From: Paracoccaceae bacterium
Lineage (GTDB): Bacteria > Pseudomonadota > Alphaproteobacteria > Rhodobacterales > Rhodobacteraceae
Direction of reading: 5' to 3'
DNA: 58,074 nucleotides
Assembly: GCA_029244725.1 (NCBI GenBank)
Contig: JAQWQJ010000128.1
Coordinates: forward strand, 1 to 58,074
The notes beneath the pieces were generated by a model, which had not been told where the DNA came from, did no database searches, and was given only the letters and a program-made list of their open reading frames with translations. Shown here one piece after another: positions 26,970-36,739 of the stretch (position 1 is the first letter of the stretch; every line of letters begins with the position of its first letter). Made by a program: the position numbers and the translations under genes.

Positions 26970-28009
26970 TGAAGCGTCTCAAAAGGGTCTTTGGCTGCCA
27001 AGTCCTCGGTCCAGCCAAGTGTGTCCCACGATCGCTCCATATGCTCAGGCAGAGGCGCTGTGACGGTCAATTCTTTGCCAGTAAATGGATGTTCAAAAGT
27101 CATCGAACGAGCATGGAGATGCAATTTGCGCGAGATATCCCCGCCCATTTGTGCGCCCCAGCCATCGCCAAGGTTTTCTTGCCCAGAACCACCGTATTTG
27201 CCATCTCCGATGATCGGGTGGCCAATCTCAGCCATATGCGCGCGAAGCTGGTGCGTCCTGCCGGTGATCGGTTCCATCGCAACCCACGCGGCGCGACTGG
27301 CGACGCGGTAAAGCGTGGCGTAAAGCGTATGCGCCCGTTTAGCACCATCGGTGCGATCAACTTCGCGTGGGTGAACGCAGTGCATCTTCTCGCCCTCGCC
27401 GGATTTGCCGTGGCCCGCCGCTTTGATCAGACCGTAACGGATCTCACCCAAATAGGGTGTTGGCACGCCAGCAACCAGCGCCCAATAAATCTTGCGGGTC
27501 TCTCGATGGCGCATCGCAGCCGTCAATTTTTGTGCAGCCTCGCGCGATCTAGCAAGCAGCAAAACACCTGACGTATCCTTGTCCAGCCGGTGCACAAGCC
27601 GAGGTTTTTCTTCATAGCCAAAACAAAGCGCTTCGCTCATCCCGTCGATATGGCGGGTTTGCTTGCTACCACCTTGGGTCGGCAATCCGGGCGTTTTGTT
27701 CAGTGCGATAATATGATCGTCTTTGTAGATCACCATCGACTGCATCAATTTCGTATCAGCATTATTGATGCTTAGCTTGGGCCTTGTTTCGATTTGCCCT
27801 GGTTCCGGCAACGGCGGAATGCGAACTGATTGACCGGTCTCAAGCCGCGTCGAAGCTTTGACTCTGCCGCCATCAACACGCAATTCACCCTTGCGACACA
27901 TCTTTTCAATGCGCCCCTGCGCAACATGCGGGAACATGCGTTTTAGCCAGCGATCCAAGCGCTGATCAGTGTCACCTGGACCAATGGTTATGTTTTGAAC
28001 TCGGCTCAT
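26966..28009 (-). CDS. rluC: RluC/RluA-family rRNA pseudouridine synthase
   Basis: The 347-residue enzyme has an N-terminal S4 RNA-binding domain (about 10-70, with DQRLDRWLKRMFP) and a catalytic domain with HRLDKDTSGVLLLA, where the Asp of RLD is the catalytic residue. GRTHQLRAHMAEIGHPIIGD is also typical. RluC makes pseudouridines 955, 2504 and 2580 in 23S rRNA; the family is certain, the exact sites are inferred. The ATG overlaps the crcB stop by four bases. Confidence 0.92.
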   Translation of the reverse strand: MSRVQNITIGPGDTDQRLDRWLKRMFPHVAQGRIEKMCRKGELRVDGGRVKASTRLETGQSVRIPPLPEPGQIETRPKLSINNADTKLMQSMVIYKDDHIIALNKTPGLPTQGGSKQTRHIDGMSEALCFGYEEKPRLVHRLDKDTSGVLLLARSREAAQKLTAAMRHRETRKIYWALVAGVPTPYLGEIRYGLIKAAGHGKSGEGEKMHCVHPREVDRTDGAKRAHTLYATLYRVASRAAWVAMEPITGRTHQLRAHMAEIGHPIIGDGKYGGSGQENLGDGWGAQMGGDISRKLHLHARSMTFEHPFTGKELTVTAPLPEHMERSWDTLGWTEDLAAKDPFETLQ

Positions 28010-28377
28010 GCGCTGAGGCCCCTTGCAATAGCAATACCAGCGACCAACGCCGCAATAGACATAACGACCGAGGCCGTTACATAGACAATGGCGAGCGATG
28101 TCTCGCCACGCTCATAGAGATTATAGGCGTCCAGAGAAAACGCCGAAAACGTGGTGAAACCACCAAGAAAACCGGTCATCAACAGCGGCGACATCTTAGC
28201 ATTTTGCCCCAAAAGAACAAAAGCCATGCCCATCGCTAGCGACCCGATAATGTTCACCGTCAGCGTTCCAAACGGAAATCCAACCCCAAAAAATCGCACC
28301 ACTGCTTGGCCCGTCATATAACGAGCGACGGCGCCAAACGCGCCTCCGAGAGCAACTGAAATCACTGGGGTCATCAT
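28006..28377 (-). CDS. crcB: Fluoride channel CrcB/Fluc
   Basis: The 123-residue protein has four hydrophobic helices and the Fluc signature GFLGGFTTFSAFSLD (about 70-84), with the GGxxGAxxRY segment near the N-terminus. Fluc dimers export fluoride across the inner membrane. I looked for a fluoride riboswitch upstream (28378-28504) and saw none. A second ATG one codon later is an equal start. Confidence 0.95.
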   Translation of the reverse strand: MMTPVISVALGGAFGAVARYMTGQAVVRFFGVGFPFGTLTVNIIGSLAMGMAFVLLGQNAKMSPLLMTGFLGGFTTFSAFSLDAYNLYERGETSLAIVYVTASVVMSIAALVAGIAIARGLSA

Positions 28378-28504
28378 GGGCGTTCTGTTTCAGTGTGGTT
28401 GGGCGTTGTCAAGGTAAGCCGCGGGTTAGAGGGTGCTACAACCGCTCAATCATCGATGTATTATCAGCCAGATACACGCAAAATCCGGTATCAAAATTGA
28501 AGAG

Positions 28505-29809
28505 TCACGAATTTCGTTTTGATCGCAGTTTGGCGAAGTAACCGACACGCTTCTTCAGTTCACGTTCAAATCCGCGCTCTACTGGTTGATACAGCACAGG
28601 ATGCTTCATGCCTTCAGGAAAGTAGCTTTGCCCAGAAAAACCATCTTGCGCATCGTGGTCGTAGGCGTAGCCATCCCCGTAGCCTTGATCTTTCATCATT
28701 GAGGTAGGCGCATTGAGGATATGCTTTGGAGGCGGCTGCGATCCCGTTTTACGGGCCGAGTTGCGAGCAGCTTTATAAGCGACGTAAATGGCATTCGATT
28801 TTGGTGCGAGGGCCAGGTAGACGACTGCCTGAGCGAGCGCCAATTCTCCCTCGGGGCTTCCAAGACGTTCATAGGTTTCCCATGCATGGAGGCACTGCGT
28901 CTGCGCATTTGGATCAGCAAGCCCGATATCTTCGACCGCCATGCGTGTTATGCGACGGGCAAGAAAACGGGGATCTTCCCCGCCCTCCAACATACGGGCG
29001 AACCAGTAGAGCGCTGCATCAGGGTCCGACCCACGGACCGATTTGTGAAGCGCCGAGATCAAATTGTAATGCTCGTCGCCAGATTTGTCGTACTTTGCCG
29101 CGCGACGCATTAGGCGCGAGGTCAGGGCATCGACGTCGAGTTTCTTATCGACCTTCCATGCGGCAACCTGTTCGATCAGGTTCAAAAGCGCCCTGCCGTC
29201 CCCGTCTGCCATCTCAAGAAGTGCCTCACGGGCAAGACCGTCCAAGGGCAGCGTTCGCTCTAGTTCTTGCTCGGCGCGCTGCGCCATCAACTCTAGATAC
29301 GCAAGATCGAGACGCTCAAGAACCAGAACCTGCGAGCGACTTAGAAGCGCAGCATTGAGTTCAAACGATGGGTTTTCCGTCGTGGCACCGACAAGAAGGA
29401 TCGTGCCGTCCTCCATGTGGGGCAAAAACCCATCCTGCTGTGCTCTATTGAAGCGATGGATTTCGTCAACGAACAGCAAGGTCCCCTGACCGTTTGATCG
29501 GCGGTGCTTGGCGGCCTCAAATACTTTGCGAAGCTCTGGAACACCTGTAAAAATCGCGCTTATTTGGACAAAGTGTAAATCCGTTTCGTCTGCAAGCAGC
29601 CGCGCTATCGTGGTTTTTCCAACACCCGGAGGACCCCAAAAAACCAACGATGACAGGCTGCCAGACGCCAACATTACACCCAACGGGGCCTCAGGGCCCA
29701 GTACTTGCGCTTGCCCAATGACGTCCGCCAATTTTCGCGGCCGCAGCCGATCAGCCAAAGGGCGAGGTGCGTTGTTTTTTACGGGAGAGGAGTCAAATAG
29801 GTCGGCCAT
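28505..29809 (-). CDS. rarA: Replication-associated recombination protein A (RarA/MgsA)
   Basis: This 434-residue AAA+ ATPase acts at stalled replication forks with SSB. Walker A GPPGVGKT is at 59-66, Walker B FVDEIHRF at about 113-120, and sensor 1 follows within GATTENPSFELN. The C-terminal tetramerisation part (SAMYA-like NAIYVAYKAARNSA, and PTSMMKDQGYG) is complete. It starts 37 bases after the end of the oxidoreductase gene on the same strand. Confidence 0.96.
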   Translation of the reverse strand: MADLFDSSPVKNNAPRPLADRLRPRKLADVIGQAQVLGPEAPLGVMLASGSLSSLVFWGPPGVGKTTIARLLADETDLHFVQISAIFTGVPELRKVFEAAKHRRSNGQGTLLFVDEIHRFNRAQQDGFLPHMEDGTILLVGATTENPSFELNAALLSRSQVLVLERLDLAYLELMAQRAEQELERTLPLDGLAREALLEMADGDGRALLNLIEQVAAWKVDKKLDVDALTSRLMRRAAKYDKSGDEHYNLISALHKSVRGSDPDAALYWFARMLEGGEDPRFLARRITRMAVEDIGLADPNAQTQCLHAWETYERLGSPEGELALAQAVVYLALAPKSNAIYVAYKAARNSARKTGSQPPPKHILNAPTSMMKDQGYGDGYAYDHDAQDGFSGQSYFPEGMKHPVLYQPVERGFERELKKRVGYFAKLRSKRNS

Positions 29810-29846
29810 GCACGAACCTTAAACGCTTTCACCCGAGCCGAAAAGA

Positions 29847-31157
29847 TCAGTCCACAAGGACGAGCCGTTTTGCCTTTGAGCGCTTCATTATAAATTCCGC
29901 CAATCTTCGCAGTCCGATCCCAGTGCGAATTTCAAACTCTTCATAGCGGAAATTGCGGCCACGGATTCCCATTTTCGCGAAATCGGATTTCAGGGCTTCT
30001 CGCATCGCTCTTGGACCACAGAACGACACGACCAAACCAGAAGTCTTTGCGCCCGTTTGGCCAAGGATTACCTCGGCGTCTGCGCGGCCCTTTTCGGCTG
30101 AAATATGGACGCTTAGGGTCAAGTTTGGCTTCACTTTGGCTAGAACTTCAAGTTCATCCAGGTGCGGTGCGTGTGTGCGAGACTTGGCGCAGTAAACCAA
30201 GTCCACATGCGCGTCGCCTTCTTTTAGGTCCTGAGCCCTTGCAAGGAATGGTGTGATGCCAATTCCCGCCGCGATCCACAGTTGAGGCTTGGACGGCTTG
30301 TAGCGCTCAAAATGCCCAAAGGGGCCTTCTATATGAGCGTTCATCCCAACCGTAATTTTCTGTTTCAGATCATTTGTGTAGTCACCGATTGGCGCGATAC
30401 TCATCCGTATCCGCCCATCCTCGCGTGGGGCACTTGAGATGGAAAATGGATGCGATTCTTGACCTGCAAAGCTGACAAAAGCGAACTGACCGGCATTATG
30501 CCGAAGTTTTCTGCCTGTTGGCGCGAATGATACAGCGGTAGCCGCGCCCGAATTTTCAATACTGGCAACTTTGTACGCATGCGCAGGGCGTAAGGATGCG
30601 GGCAAAAGCCGCCAAGTGAACGCAACAAGCCCGAGAACACAAAAAGCTGATACATACAGCCCCAATGGATCGCCATTCTGAAACGGCTTCAAGATAAACA
30701 GGTAGTGCAACGAACCGGCGACGAAAAATCCACCCATAATGCGATGGGTCCATTTCCACAGGTGGTACGGAATGAATGTGGCAATCGTGATGACCACTAG
30801 GATAAGCAATCCATAAAGACTGAGTTCACCAAGCGTTTCGGCAAGTTCCTCAAGCATATTTTGCCGCCCTAGGCCTTCCATATCTGCATCTACAGTGTCG
30901 TGAATTAGCAGGAAAACCATCGAGGATATGCCGAGCCATTTATGCAGAATATAGCTTCGATCCAAGCCACCAAATACCCATTCAACAAAGAACGCGCGGG
31001 TTGCGATCAGTTGGACGATGCTCATACAAATCAGTGCTTGAATGCCCATGTATTGACTAAACAACGCAATAGTATCGTGGCCTTTGGCAATTTCAGGAAA
31101 CCAAATGAATGGGAAACCCATTGCCACCAAAATCAATAGGATACCAAAGATACGCAT
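29847..31157 (-). CDS. Membrane flavocytochrome of the ferric reductase/NOX type
   Basis: The 436-residue protein has about six hydrophobic helices in the first 200 residues with spaced His (including H72, H89 and H137-region), as in the ferric-reductase-like haem domain. It then has an FAD module with HPFSISSAP (about 242-250) and an NAD(P) module with GIGITPFLA (about 297-305) and a C-terminal FCGPRAM. It should move electrons from NAD(P)H through FAD and haem to an outside acceptor such as Fe(III) or oxygen. The acceptor cannot be told. It is transcribed toward rarA. Confidence 0.82.
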   Translation of the reverse strand: MRIFGILLILVAMGFPFIWFPEIAKGHDTIALFSQYMGIQALICMSIVQLIATRAFFVEWVFGGLDRSYILHKWLGISSMVFLLIHDTVDADMEGLGRQNMLEELAETLGELSLYGLLILVVITIATFIPYHLWKWTHRIMGGFFVAGSLHYLFILKPFQNGDPLGLYVSAFCVLGLVAFTWRLLPASLRPAHAYKVASIENSGAATAVSFAPTGRKLRHNAGQFAFVSFAGQESHPFSISSAPREDGRIRMSIAPIGDYTNDLKQKITVGMNAHIEGPFGHFERYKPSKPQLWIAAGIGITPFLARAQDLKEGDAHVDLVYCAKSRTHAPHLDELEVLAKVKPNLTLSVHISAEKGRADAEVILGQTGAKTSGLVVSFCGPRAMREALKSDFAKMGIRGRNFRYEEFEIRTGIGLRRLAEFIMKRSKAKRLVLVD

Positions 31158-31285
31158 GAAAAAGCCTGTCTAAAAGAGTTCTGTTCGCTTGCACCTTTTC
31201 CAGTGTTTTGCCTGAGTGTGTCAATCAACACTGCGTTTAAATTGGCGGTTTAAACTAGGGTTTATGGCAATTTATCGTGCAAACG

Positions 31286-31316
31286 AAAAAAGGCCCCGCC
31301 AAATGGCAGGGCCTTT
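31286..31316 (-). terminator. Rho-independent terminator of the rplO-rplQ unit
   Basis: On the minus strand AAAGGCCC-T-GCC pairs with GGC-G-GGGCCTTT (one T-G pair) around an ATTT loop and is followed by T6. It lies about 30 bases after rplQ. Confidence 0.92.
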
Positions 31317-31344
31317 CTAATTACTCCGTTGTTAAGCGGGCGAA

Positions 31345-31767
31345 TTACTCTTCGCTTGCGGCTTCTTCGGCTGCAACGCGTGCTTTGTCAGCAGCGCCTT
31401 TCGCGTCTACGTCGCGGTCAACCAGTTCGATGATGGCCATAGGAGCCATGTCACCATAACGGAAGCCAGCTTTAAGAACGCGGGTGTAACCACCGCTACG
31501 CTCTGCATAACGTGGGCCGAGAACTTCGAATAGTTTTGCAACGTCTTTGTCTTGCTTTAGCTGAGCTGCTGCTTGACGACGTGCGTGTAGATCGCCGCGT
31601 TTGCCGAGTGTGATCAGTCTTTCAATCGTGCGCTTTAGCTCTTTTGCTTTTGGCAGAGTTGTCTTGATCTGCTCGTGCTCGATCAGTGAACCGGACATGT
31701 TCGAAAGCAGCGCTTTGCGGTGCTCGTGTGTACGGTTTAGGCGGCGGTAACCTTTTGCGTGACGCAT
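31345..31767 (-). CDS. rplQ: 50S ribosomal protein L17
   Basis: L17 (140 residues) lines the peptide exit tunnel surface of the 50S subunit. [20 protein letters not shown] and the basic central part are diagnostic. The C-terminus has an acidic, Ala/Glu-rich tail usual for Alphaproteobacteria. It is the last gene of the alpha operon part, separated from rpoA by about 145 bases holding two hairpins, and is followed by the terminator at 31286-31316. Confidence 0.98.
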   Translation of the reverse strand: MRHAKGYRRLNRTHEHRKALLSNMSGSLIEHEQIKTTLPKAKELKRTIERLITLGKRGDLHARRQAAAQLKQDKDVAKLFEVLGPRYAERSGGYTRVLKAGFRYGDMAPMAIIELVDRDVDAKGAADKARVAAEEAASEE

Positions 31768-31863
31768 GTGTCTTACTCCTTAGTGCCTTCTACAGGCTGT
31801 TTTGCTTTGTCTGGCTGGCGATGCGGGTCACCAACTCTCCTTGAGGCGTTTGCCTATGTTTTC

Positions 31864-31906
31864 CCCGCCATGTGCGGGCATTGTTTGGCGGGCGCGAACG
31901 CCCGCC
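31864..31906 (-). promoter_or_regulatory. Two intercistronic hairpins after rpoA
   Basis: GGCGGGCG/CGCCCGCC (31887-31894 with 31899-31906, TTCG loop on the minus strand) starts 8 bases after the rpoA stop. A second stem CCCGC/GCGGG (31864-31868 with 31874-31878) follows. There is no T-tract, so they probably act in RNA processing or stability between rpoA and rplQ. Confidence 0.6.
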
Positions 31907-31913
31907 GAAATCT

Positions 31914-32930
31914 TTAGAACTGGTCTTCGAACTTCTTAGCCAGATCTTCGATGTTGTCCGGTGGCCAATCTTCGACGTCCATACCAAGGTGCAGACCCAT
32001 GCCCGAGAGAACTTCTTTGATCTCGTTCAGGGATTTGCGGCCGAAGTTTGGTGTGCGAAGCATTTCGGCTTCGGTCTTCTGGATCAGATCGCCGATATAA
32101 ACGATGTTGTCGTTCTTCAGGCAGTTTGCCGAACGAACAGACAATTCCAGCTCGTCCACTTTCTTCAGAAGAAGTGGGTTGAACTCAAGTCCGTCGTCTT
32201 CGTCCTGACGACCAGCAGCTTCAGGCTCGTCGAAGTTGACGAAGATTCCAAGCTGATCCTGAAGAATACGCGCTGCGAAAGCAACTGCATCATCAGGCGT
32301 GATCGATCCGTCAGTTTCGACCTTCATAGTCAGTTTATCATAGTCCAGAACCTGACCTTCACGGGTCGGTTGAACATCATACGATACTTTACGAACCGGC
32401 GAATAGATCGCATCGATCGGAATAAGACCGATTGGCGCGTCTTCCGGACGGTTTTTGTCAGCCGCTACATAGCCTTTGCCTGTGTTAACAGTCAGCTCCA
32501 TGTATAGGTCTGCACCGTCGTCGAGGTGGCAAATCACATGCTCACGGTTCAGGATTTCAATGCCCGCGCTTTCAGCGATGTCACCAGCAGTTACGATGCC
32601 AGGGCCTTTGGCCGAGATCGAAACGCGCTTTGGTCCTTCGACTTCCATGCGAACTGCAACGCCTTTGAGGTTCAAGATGATGTCGGTGACATCTTCGCGA
32701 ACACCGTCAACTGACGAAAACTCGTGCAGTACGTTGTCAATTTGTACGCTTGTGATCGCTGCGCCTTGAAGCGAGCTCATTAGTACCCGACGTAGGGCGT
32801 TGCCCATAGTCAGACCAAAGCCGCGCTCAAGCGGTTCAGCGATTACGGTTGCCTGACGCGACGGGTCGTGGCCCGGCTTAACGTCAAGCTGAGTTGGCTT
32901 GATCAATTCTGCCCAATTTTTGTGGATCAT
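31914..32930 (-). CDS. rpoA: RNA polymerase alpha subunit
   Basis: The 338-residue subunit has the N-terminal assembly domain (with [21 protein letters not shown]) and the C-terminal DNA- and activator-binding domain ([21 protein letters not shown] and [13 protein letters not shown]). A GGAGGG site lies five bases before the ATG at 32930; an in-frame extension upstream is not coding. It follows rpsK after about 108 bases that hold one hairpin. Confidence 0.98.
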   Translation of the reverse strand: MIHKNWAELIKPTQLDVKPGHDPSRQATVIAEPLERGFGLTMGNALRRVLMSSLQGAAITSVQIDNVLHEFSSVDGVREDVTDIILNLKGVAVRMEVEGPKRVSISAKGPGIVTAGDIAESAGIEILNREHVICHLDDGADLYMELTVNTGKGYVAADKNRPEDAPIGLIPIDAIYSPVRKVSYDVQPTREGQVLDYDKLTMKVETDGSITPDDAVAFAARILQDQLGIFVNFDEPEAAGRQDEDDGLEFNPLLLKKVDELELSVRSANCLKNDNIVYIGDLIQKTEAEMLRTPNFGRKSLNEIKEVLSGMGLHLGMDVEDWPPDNIEDLAKKFEDQF

Positions 32931-32999
32931 ACGTCCCTCCATACTTGTCTTTGCCCCATGTCCAAAGGCCAAAGACGCCCGAGGTTAAAATGACGGATT

Positions 33000-33024
33000 G
33001 GGGCCGCGTGATTAACACGGCCCC
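33000..33024 (-). promoter_or_regulatory. Intercistronic hairpin between rpsK and rpoA
   Basis: GGGGCCG and CGGCCCC arms with an inner GTG/CAC (two-base bulge) close an ATTAA loop 14 bases after the rpsK stop. No T-tract follows on the minus strand. Likely an RNA stability or translational element. Confidence 0.5.
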
Positions 33025-33038
33025 AGAAGAAAATTCGC

Positions 33039-33431
33039 TTATACGCGGCGACGCTTTGGAGGGCGGCAACCGTTGTGGGCCATTGGTGTAACGTCACGGA
33101 TTGATGTGATGTTGAAACCAATCGCAGCCAATGCGCGAAGAGCTGATTCACGACCAGAACCTGGACCTTGAACTTCGACCTCAAGGGTCTTCATTCCGTG
33201 ATCCTGTGCTTTTTTGCCTGCGTCTTCAGCAGCCATCTGAGCAGCATAAGGTGTCGATTTACGCGAACCTTTGAAACCCATTGTACCAGCAGACGACCAA
33301 GCGATCGCGTTGCCCTGTACGTCAGAGATCAAGATTTTTGTGTTGTTGAAGGTCGAGTTAACATGCGCAACGCCAGTTGCGATGTTCTTTGAGACCTTTT
33401 TCTTGCCTGTACGGCGAGTATCACGTGCCAT
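33039..33431 (-). CDS. rpsK: 30S ribosomal protein S11
   Basis: S11 (130 residues) sits on the 30S platform. [43 protein letters not shown] and the C-terminal [17 protein letters not shown] are diagnostic. GGGGGC precedes the ATG. It is 13 bases after rpsM in the same unit. Confidence 0.98.
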   Translation of the reverse strand: MARDTRRTGKKKVSKNIATGVAHVNSTFNNTKILISDVQGNAIAWSSAGTMGFKGSRKSTPYAAQMAAEDAGKKAQDHGMKTLEVEVQGPGSGRESALRALAAIGFNITSIRDVTPMAHNGCRPPKRRRV

Positions 33432-33444
33432 GTCTCAAGCCCCC

Positions 33445-33813
33445 TTATTTCTTCTTACCAGCAATGGCGCGTGCAGGGCCCTTGCGAGTACGAGCATTCG
33501 TGCTGGTCCGCTGACCACGCACAGGAAGACCACGACGGTGGCGCAGGCCACGGTAGCAACCAAGATCCATCAAACGCTTGATGTTCATCTGAACTTCACG
33601 GCGCAGGTCACCTTCAACGGTGTACGTCGCGTCGATATGTTCACGAATTGCGAGAACTTCAGCATCGCTCAGCTCGTTTACACGGCGAGATGCGTCAATT
33701 TTCAGAGATTCACAGATTTCTTCAGCCGATGTTTGGCCAATGCCTGTGATGTAAGTCAGGGCGATCGGGACCCGCTTATGGGTCGGGATGTTTACGCCGG
33801 AAATACGTGCCAC
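33445..33813 (-). CDS. rpsM: 30S ribosomal protein S13
   Basis: S13 (122 residues) contacts the 30S head and the P-site tRNA through its basic C-tail. I start it at the GTG (33811-33813), which gives [20 protein letters not shown], the universal start, and has AAGGAAAG six bases ahead. A frame extension of 23 codons upstream is leader. The [14 protein letters not shown] segment and the KK-rich end are complete. The 195-base gap from adk contains two stem-loops that may be a regulatory leader. Confidence 0.97.
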   Translation of the reverse strand: MARISGVNIPTHKRVPIALTYITGIGQTSAEEICESLKIDASRRVNELSDAEVLAIREHIDATYTVEGDLRREVQMNIKRLMDLGCYRGLRHRRGLPVRGQRTSTNARTRKGPARAIAGKKK

Positions 33814-33829
33814 GTATATCTTTCCTTTT

Positions 33830-33868
33830 CGTTGCGGTTCCGTAGTACCAGAACCTTTTTTCACAACG
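33830..33868 (-). promoter_or_regulatory. Stem-loop in the rpsM leader
   Basis: On the minus strand CGTTG (33864-33868) pairs with CAACG (33830-33834), and inside it GGTTC (33851-33855) pairs with GAACC (33836-33840). The structure ends just before the ribosome site of rpsM, so it could be a ribosomal-protein binding site that represses translation. The binding protein is unknown. Confidence 0.45.
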
Positions 33869-33965
33869 GAGGCCCGGGGCAAAACGCCAACGGGCCACAG
33901 CTGTTCGAGGTAATCGCATCATCATCGGGGGCGACCCGACTCAGAATGCCGATTCTTGAATGAGT

Positions 33966-34002
33966 GGTCTCGCTAAGGGGTATTTACGTACCCGTCAAGA
34001 CC
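33966..34002 (-). promoter_or_regulatory. Stem-loop just after adk
   Basis: GGTCT/AGACC outer arms (33998-34002 with 33966-33970, read on the minus strand) and GGGTA/TACCC inner arms (33989-33993 with 33978-33982) form an interrupted hairpin seven bases after the adk stop. There is no T-tract. Confidence 0.45.
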
Positions 34003-34008
34003 CTTCGG

Positions 34009-34656
34009 TTACTTATCAAGGATATCAGACATCGCCGTCTTGATTTCAGCCATATCACCCAACCCATTCACCGAGTTGAGATTACCCTTTGCATGGTAAT
34101 AACCGATCAGCGGAGAAGTCTGCTTGTAATAGGCCATCAGACGGATTTTGAGGCTATCTTCATTATCATCGGCGCGGCGTTTGAACTCTGCCAACTCACC
34201 GCAAGATGTGCACTTGCCATCGGCAGGAACAGGCTTGGTATTGTCGTTATAGACCTCACCACAATTACCACATGTCGAACGGGCTGTGATTCGAGCGACC
34301 AGCGCCTCGTCATCAACTTGCATTTCGATCACTGAATCCAGTGCTTCACCGCAATCGTTTAACAGTTCACCCAACGCGTCAGCCTGTGCAAGCGTGCGCG
34401 GGAAACCATCAAAGATAAAACCCCCGCCCTTTTCACCCTCAAGCTTTTCACGGATCAAGCCAATAACGATTTCGTCTGTGACCAATTCTCCACGCGCCAT
34501 AACGCCTGCGACGACTTTGCCCATTTCGGTGCCGCTGTCTTTGGCTTCGCGAAGCATGTCACCAGTCGATAGTTGCGTCATGCCACGCTCTTCAACCAAG
34601 AAACGCGCCTGCGTGCCTTTTCCAGCACCGGGTGGTCCAAGCAGAATGATATTCAT
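34009..34656 (-). CDS. adk: Adenylate kinase
   Basis: The 215-residue enzyme balances ATP + AMP and 2 ADP. The P-loop [10 protein letters not shown] is at residues 7-16. FDGFPRT and an LID domain with a zinc site (CGNC...CTSC, about residues 129-153) are present; the Cys4 lid is common in Alphaproteobacteria. It is three bases after secY, so translation is coupled. Confidence 0.97.
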   Translation of the reverse strand: MNIILLGPPGAGKGTQARFLVEERGMTQLSTGDMLREAKDSGTEMGKVVAGVMARGELVTDEIVIGLIREKLEGEKGGGFIFDGFPRTLAQADALGELLNDCGEALDSVIEMQVDDEALVARITARSTCGNCGEVYNDNTKPVPADGKCTSCGELAEFKRRADDNEDSLKIRLMAYYKQTSPLIGYYHAKGNLNSVNGLGDMAEIKTAMSDILDK

Positions 34657-34659
34657 GGA

Positions 34660-36027
34660 TTAACGACGTCCTGTGTTGCGCTTACCACGCTTCTTGGTAC
34701 CCGAGCGGCCGCGCAGCTGAGATTTCTCAATCAGGCCTTCGTACTGGTGTGCAAGAAGATGGCTTTGAACCTGCTGGATAGTATCCATGGTCACCGAAAC
34801 GATAATCAAAACTGACGTACCACCAAAATAGAACGGGATCGCCAATTGACTACGCGCGATTTCCGGCAGCAAACAGATTACCGCTAGATAGATCGAACCA
34901 AGTGCGAGCACACGGTTCACGACGTATTCGAGGTACTCAGCGGTCTTTTTACCTGGGCGGATGCCGGGAACAAAACCGTTCTGGTTTTTAAGATTGTCCG
35001 CAACATCTTCGACCTTGAACGATACGTTGAACGTATAAAAGTAGGCGAAGAAAATGATCATCCCGCCAAAGAATGCAAGGTAAAGCGGCTGGCCGGGTCC
35101 GAAGTACGCCAGAATGGTCGACATCACGGGACCAGTGTTGCCACCGCTGAACGTCGCCAGAGTCGTCGGCAACAACAACAGCGAGCTAGCGAAAATCGCT
35201 GGGATAACACCCGCTGGGTTTACCTTGACCGGTAGGTGGCTTGACTGACCATCATAGATCTTCATGCCAACTTGACGACGAGGGTACTGAATGTGAATTT
35301 TGCGCAGAGCGCGCTCCATGAACACAACGAAGCCTATGGTCACAACGACCATCAAGATCACACCGATGATCACTGCAGGGCTGATAGCGCCTGAGCGGCC
35401 TTGGCTTAGAAACTGCGCCAAAGCAGCTGGAATTTCAGCGATGATGCCAACAAAGATGATCAGTGAGATACCATTACCGATACCACGGCTTGTTATCTGC
35501 TCGCCCAACCACATCAGGAACATAGTACCGCCGACTAGCGTAATGACGCAGGCAACACGGAAAAACATGCCAGGATCGGTCACCAATTCACCCGCTTCCA
35601 GGCTAGATGCCAGAGCCCATGCTTGGAATATCGCCAAGGCGACCGTGCCGTAACGGGTCAACTGGTTGATTTTCTTTTGACCCTGCTGGCCCTCTTTCTT
35701 CATCTGCTCAAGCTTTGGAACCATAGAGGTCATCAACTGAACAATAATTGAAGCCGAGATATACGGCATAATTCCCAGAGCAAAGATGCCCATTCGGCCG
35801 ATCGCACCGCCCGAGAACATGTTTAGAACGCCACCGAGACCGGTTGCCGCTTCCTCCATGAATTCGCGAAGGGCCTGACCGTCGATACCGGGAACTGGGA
35901 TATATGTGCCCAGACGGTAGACGATCAAAAGACCGAGAGTGAAAAGAATGCGATTACGCAAATCGGTCGCCTTACCCAAGGCGGACCAGCTTGTATTCGC
36001 TGCCATTTGCTCTGCTGCAGATACCAT
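34660..36027 (-). CDS. secY: Protein translocase subunit SecY
   Basis: The 455-residue channel has ten hydrophobic helices. The first conserved motif reads LGLLIVYRLGTYIPVPGID, followed by the cytosolic loop motifs PRRQVGMKIYDGQ (loop 4-5 region) and a basic C-tail ending GKRNTGRR. It forms the SecYEG pore. The gene follows rplO after about 110 bases containing a 14-bp hairpin. Confidence 0.98.
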   Translation of the reverse strand: MVSAAEQMAANTSWSALGKATDLRNRILFTLGLLIVYRLGTYIPVPGIDGQALREFMEEAATGLGGVLNMFSGGAIGRMGIFALGIMPYISASIIVQLMTSMVPKLEQMKKEGQQGQKKINQLTRYGTVALAIFQAWALASSLEAGELVTDPGMFFRVACVITLVGGTMFLMWLGEQITSRGIGNGISLIIFVGIIAEIPAALAQFLSQGRSGAISPAVIIGVILMVVVTIGFVVFMERALRKIHIQYPRRQVGMKIYDGQSSHLPVKVNPAGVIPAIFASSLLLLPTTLATFSGGNTGPVMSTILAYFGPGQPLYLAFFGGMIIFFAYFYTFNVSFKVEDVADNLKNQNGFVPGIRPGKKTAEYLEYVVNRVLALGSIYLAVICLLPEIARSQLAIPFYFGGTSVLIIVSVTMDTIQQVQSHLLAHQYEGLIEKSQLRGRSGTKKRGKRNTGRR

Positions 36028-36050
36028 TCGTACGGGTCTCTTTCAATGAC

Positions 36051-36087
36051 AGCGCCGCCTGAGCGGTTTCCCGGCTCAGGCGGCGCT
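36051..36087 (-). promoter_or_regulatory. Strong hairpin between rplO and secY
   Basis: A perfect 14-bp stem (36051-36064 with 36074-36087) closes a nine-base loop. A smaller stem GCGGC/GCCGC lies between it and the rplO stop. Without a T-tract these probably modulate message decay between rplO and secY. Confidence 0.6.
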
Positions 36088-36136
36088 TTGGAAAACTTAA
36101 AAGCTATGTAAGCGGCGAAATGGCCGCCTACAACTC

Positions 36137-36610
36137 TTATTCGGCGGTTTTTGCCGAAGTGACCGAAAGTGAGCCGCCTGCTTTTTCAACAACTTCCACT
36201 GCTGATTTAGAAGCGCCAGTCACCTGGAGGTCTACTTTCGTCGAGAAATCACCCTTTGCAAGGATGCGAACACCGTCCAACTTGCGGCGAACCAGCCCCG
36301 AAGCGATCATTGCATCTTCGGTGATCGGTGCAGAAGCGTCGATTTTCTTCTCGTCGATAAATTTCTGTAAAAGGCCGAGGTTTACAACGGCGAATGCTTT
36401 GCGGTTCGGCTTGTTAAAGCCACGCTTTGGCAAACGCTGGTACAATGGCATCTGACCGCCTTCGTAGCCGTTGATAGCTACACCCGAACGGGATTTCTGA
36501 CCTTTGATACCACGGCCACCCATTTTACCTTTGCCCGAACCTGGGCCACGGCCAACACGCGTGCGCGACTTTGTTGCGCCCGGGTTATCACGGAGTTCAT
36601 TTAGTTTCAT
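36137..36610 (-). CDS. rplO: 50S ribosomal protein L15
   Basis: L15 (157 residues) is a late-assembly 50S protein. [38 protein letters not shown] and [16 protein letters not shown] are diagnostic. The ATG at 36610 has GGAGAAGCG upstream. It is here the first gene of its own unit, cut off from rpmD by about 1.9 kb of foreign-type DNA. Confidence 0.97.
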   Translation of the reverse strand: MKLNELRDNPGATKSRTRVGRGPGSGKGKMGGRGIKGQKSRSGVAINGYEGGQMPLYQRLPKRGFNKPNRKAFAVVNLGLLQKFIDEKKIDASAPITEDAMIASGLVRRKLDGVRILAKGDFSTKVDLQVTGASKSAVEVVEKAGGSLSVTSAKTAE

Positions 36611-36707
36611 ATCGCTTCTCCTTTGCCGGATGTGACCCTGAAGCGAAAACAGGTCAACCACGGCGTTTCTTGGTTTTTGATTCTATGACGCAAACCGCCA
36701 CCGGGCG

Positions 36708-36736
36708 CGTATAGTGGGATTGCATCAGGGGATCAA
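36708..36736 (-). promoter_or_regulatory. Predicted promoter of the rplO-secY-adk-rpsM-rpsK-rpoA-rplQ unit
   Basis: On the minus strand TTGATC (36731-36736) and TATACG (36708-36713) are spaced 17 bp. The transcript would start near 36701, about 90 bases before rplO. The same spacing and similar hexamers recur before rpmC, rplB and rpsJ. Confidence 0.65.
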
Positions 36737-36739
36737 GTC

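Noticed and set aside
28378-28504. Possible fluoride riboswitch before crcB
   Set aside because: The conserved riboswitch core bases could not be found on the minus strand in this stretch.
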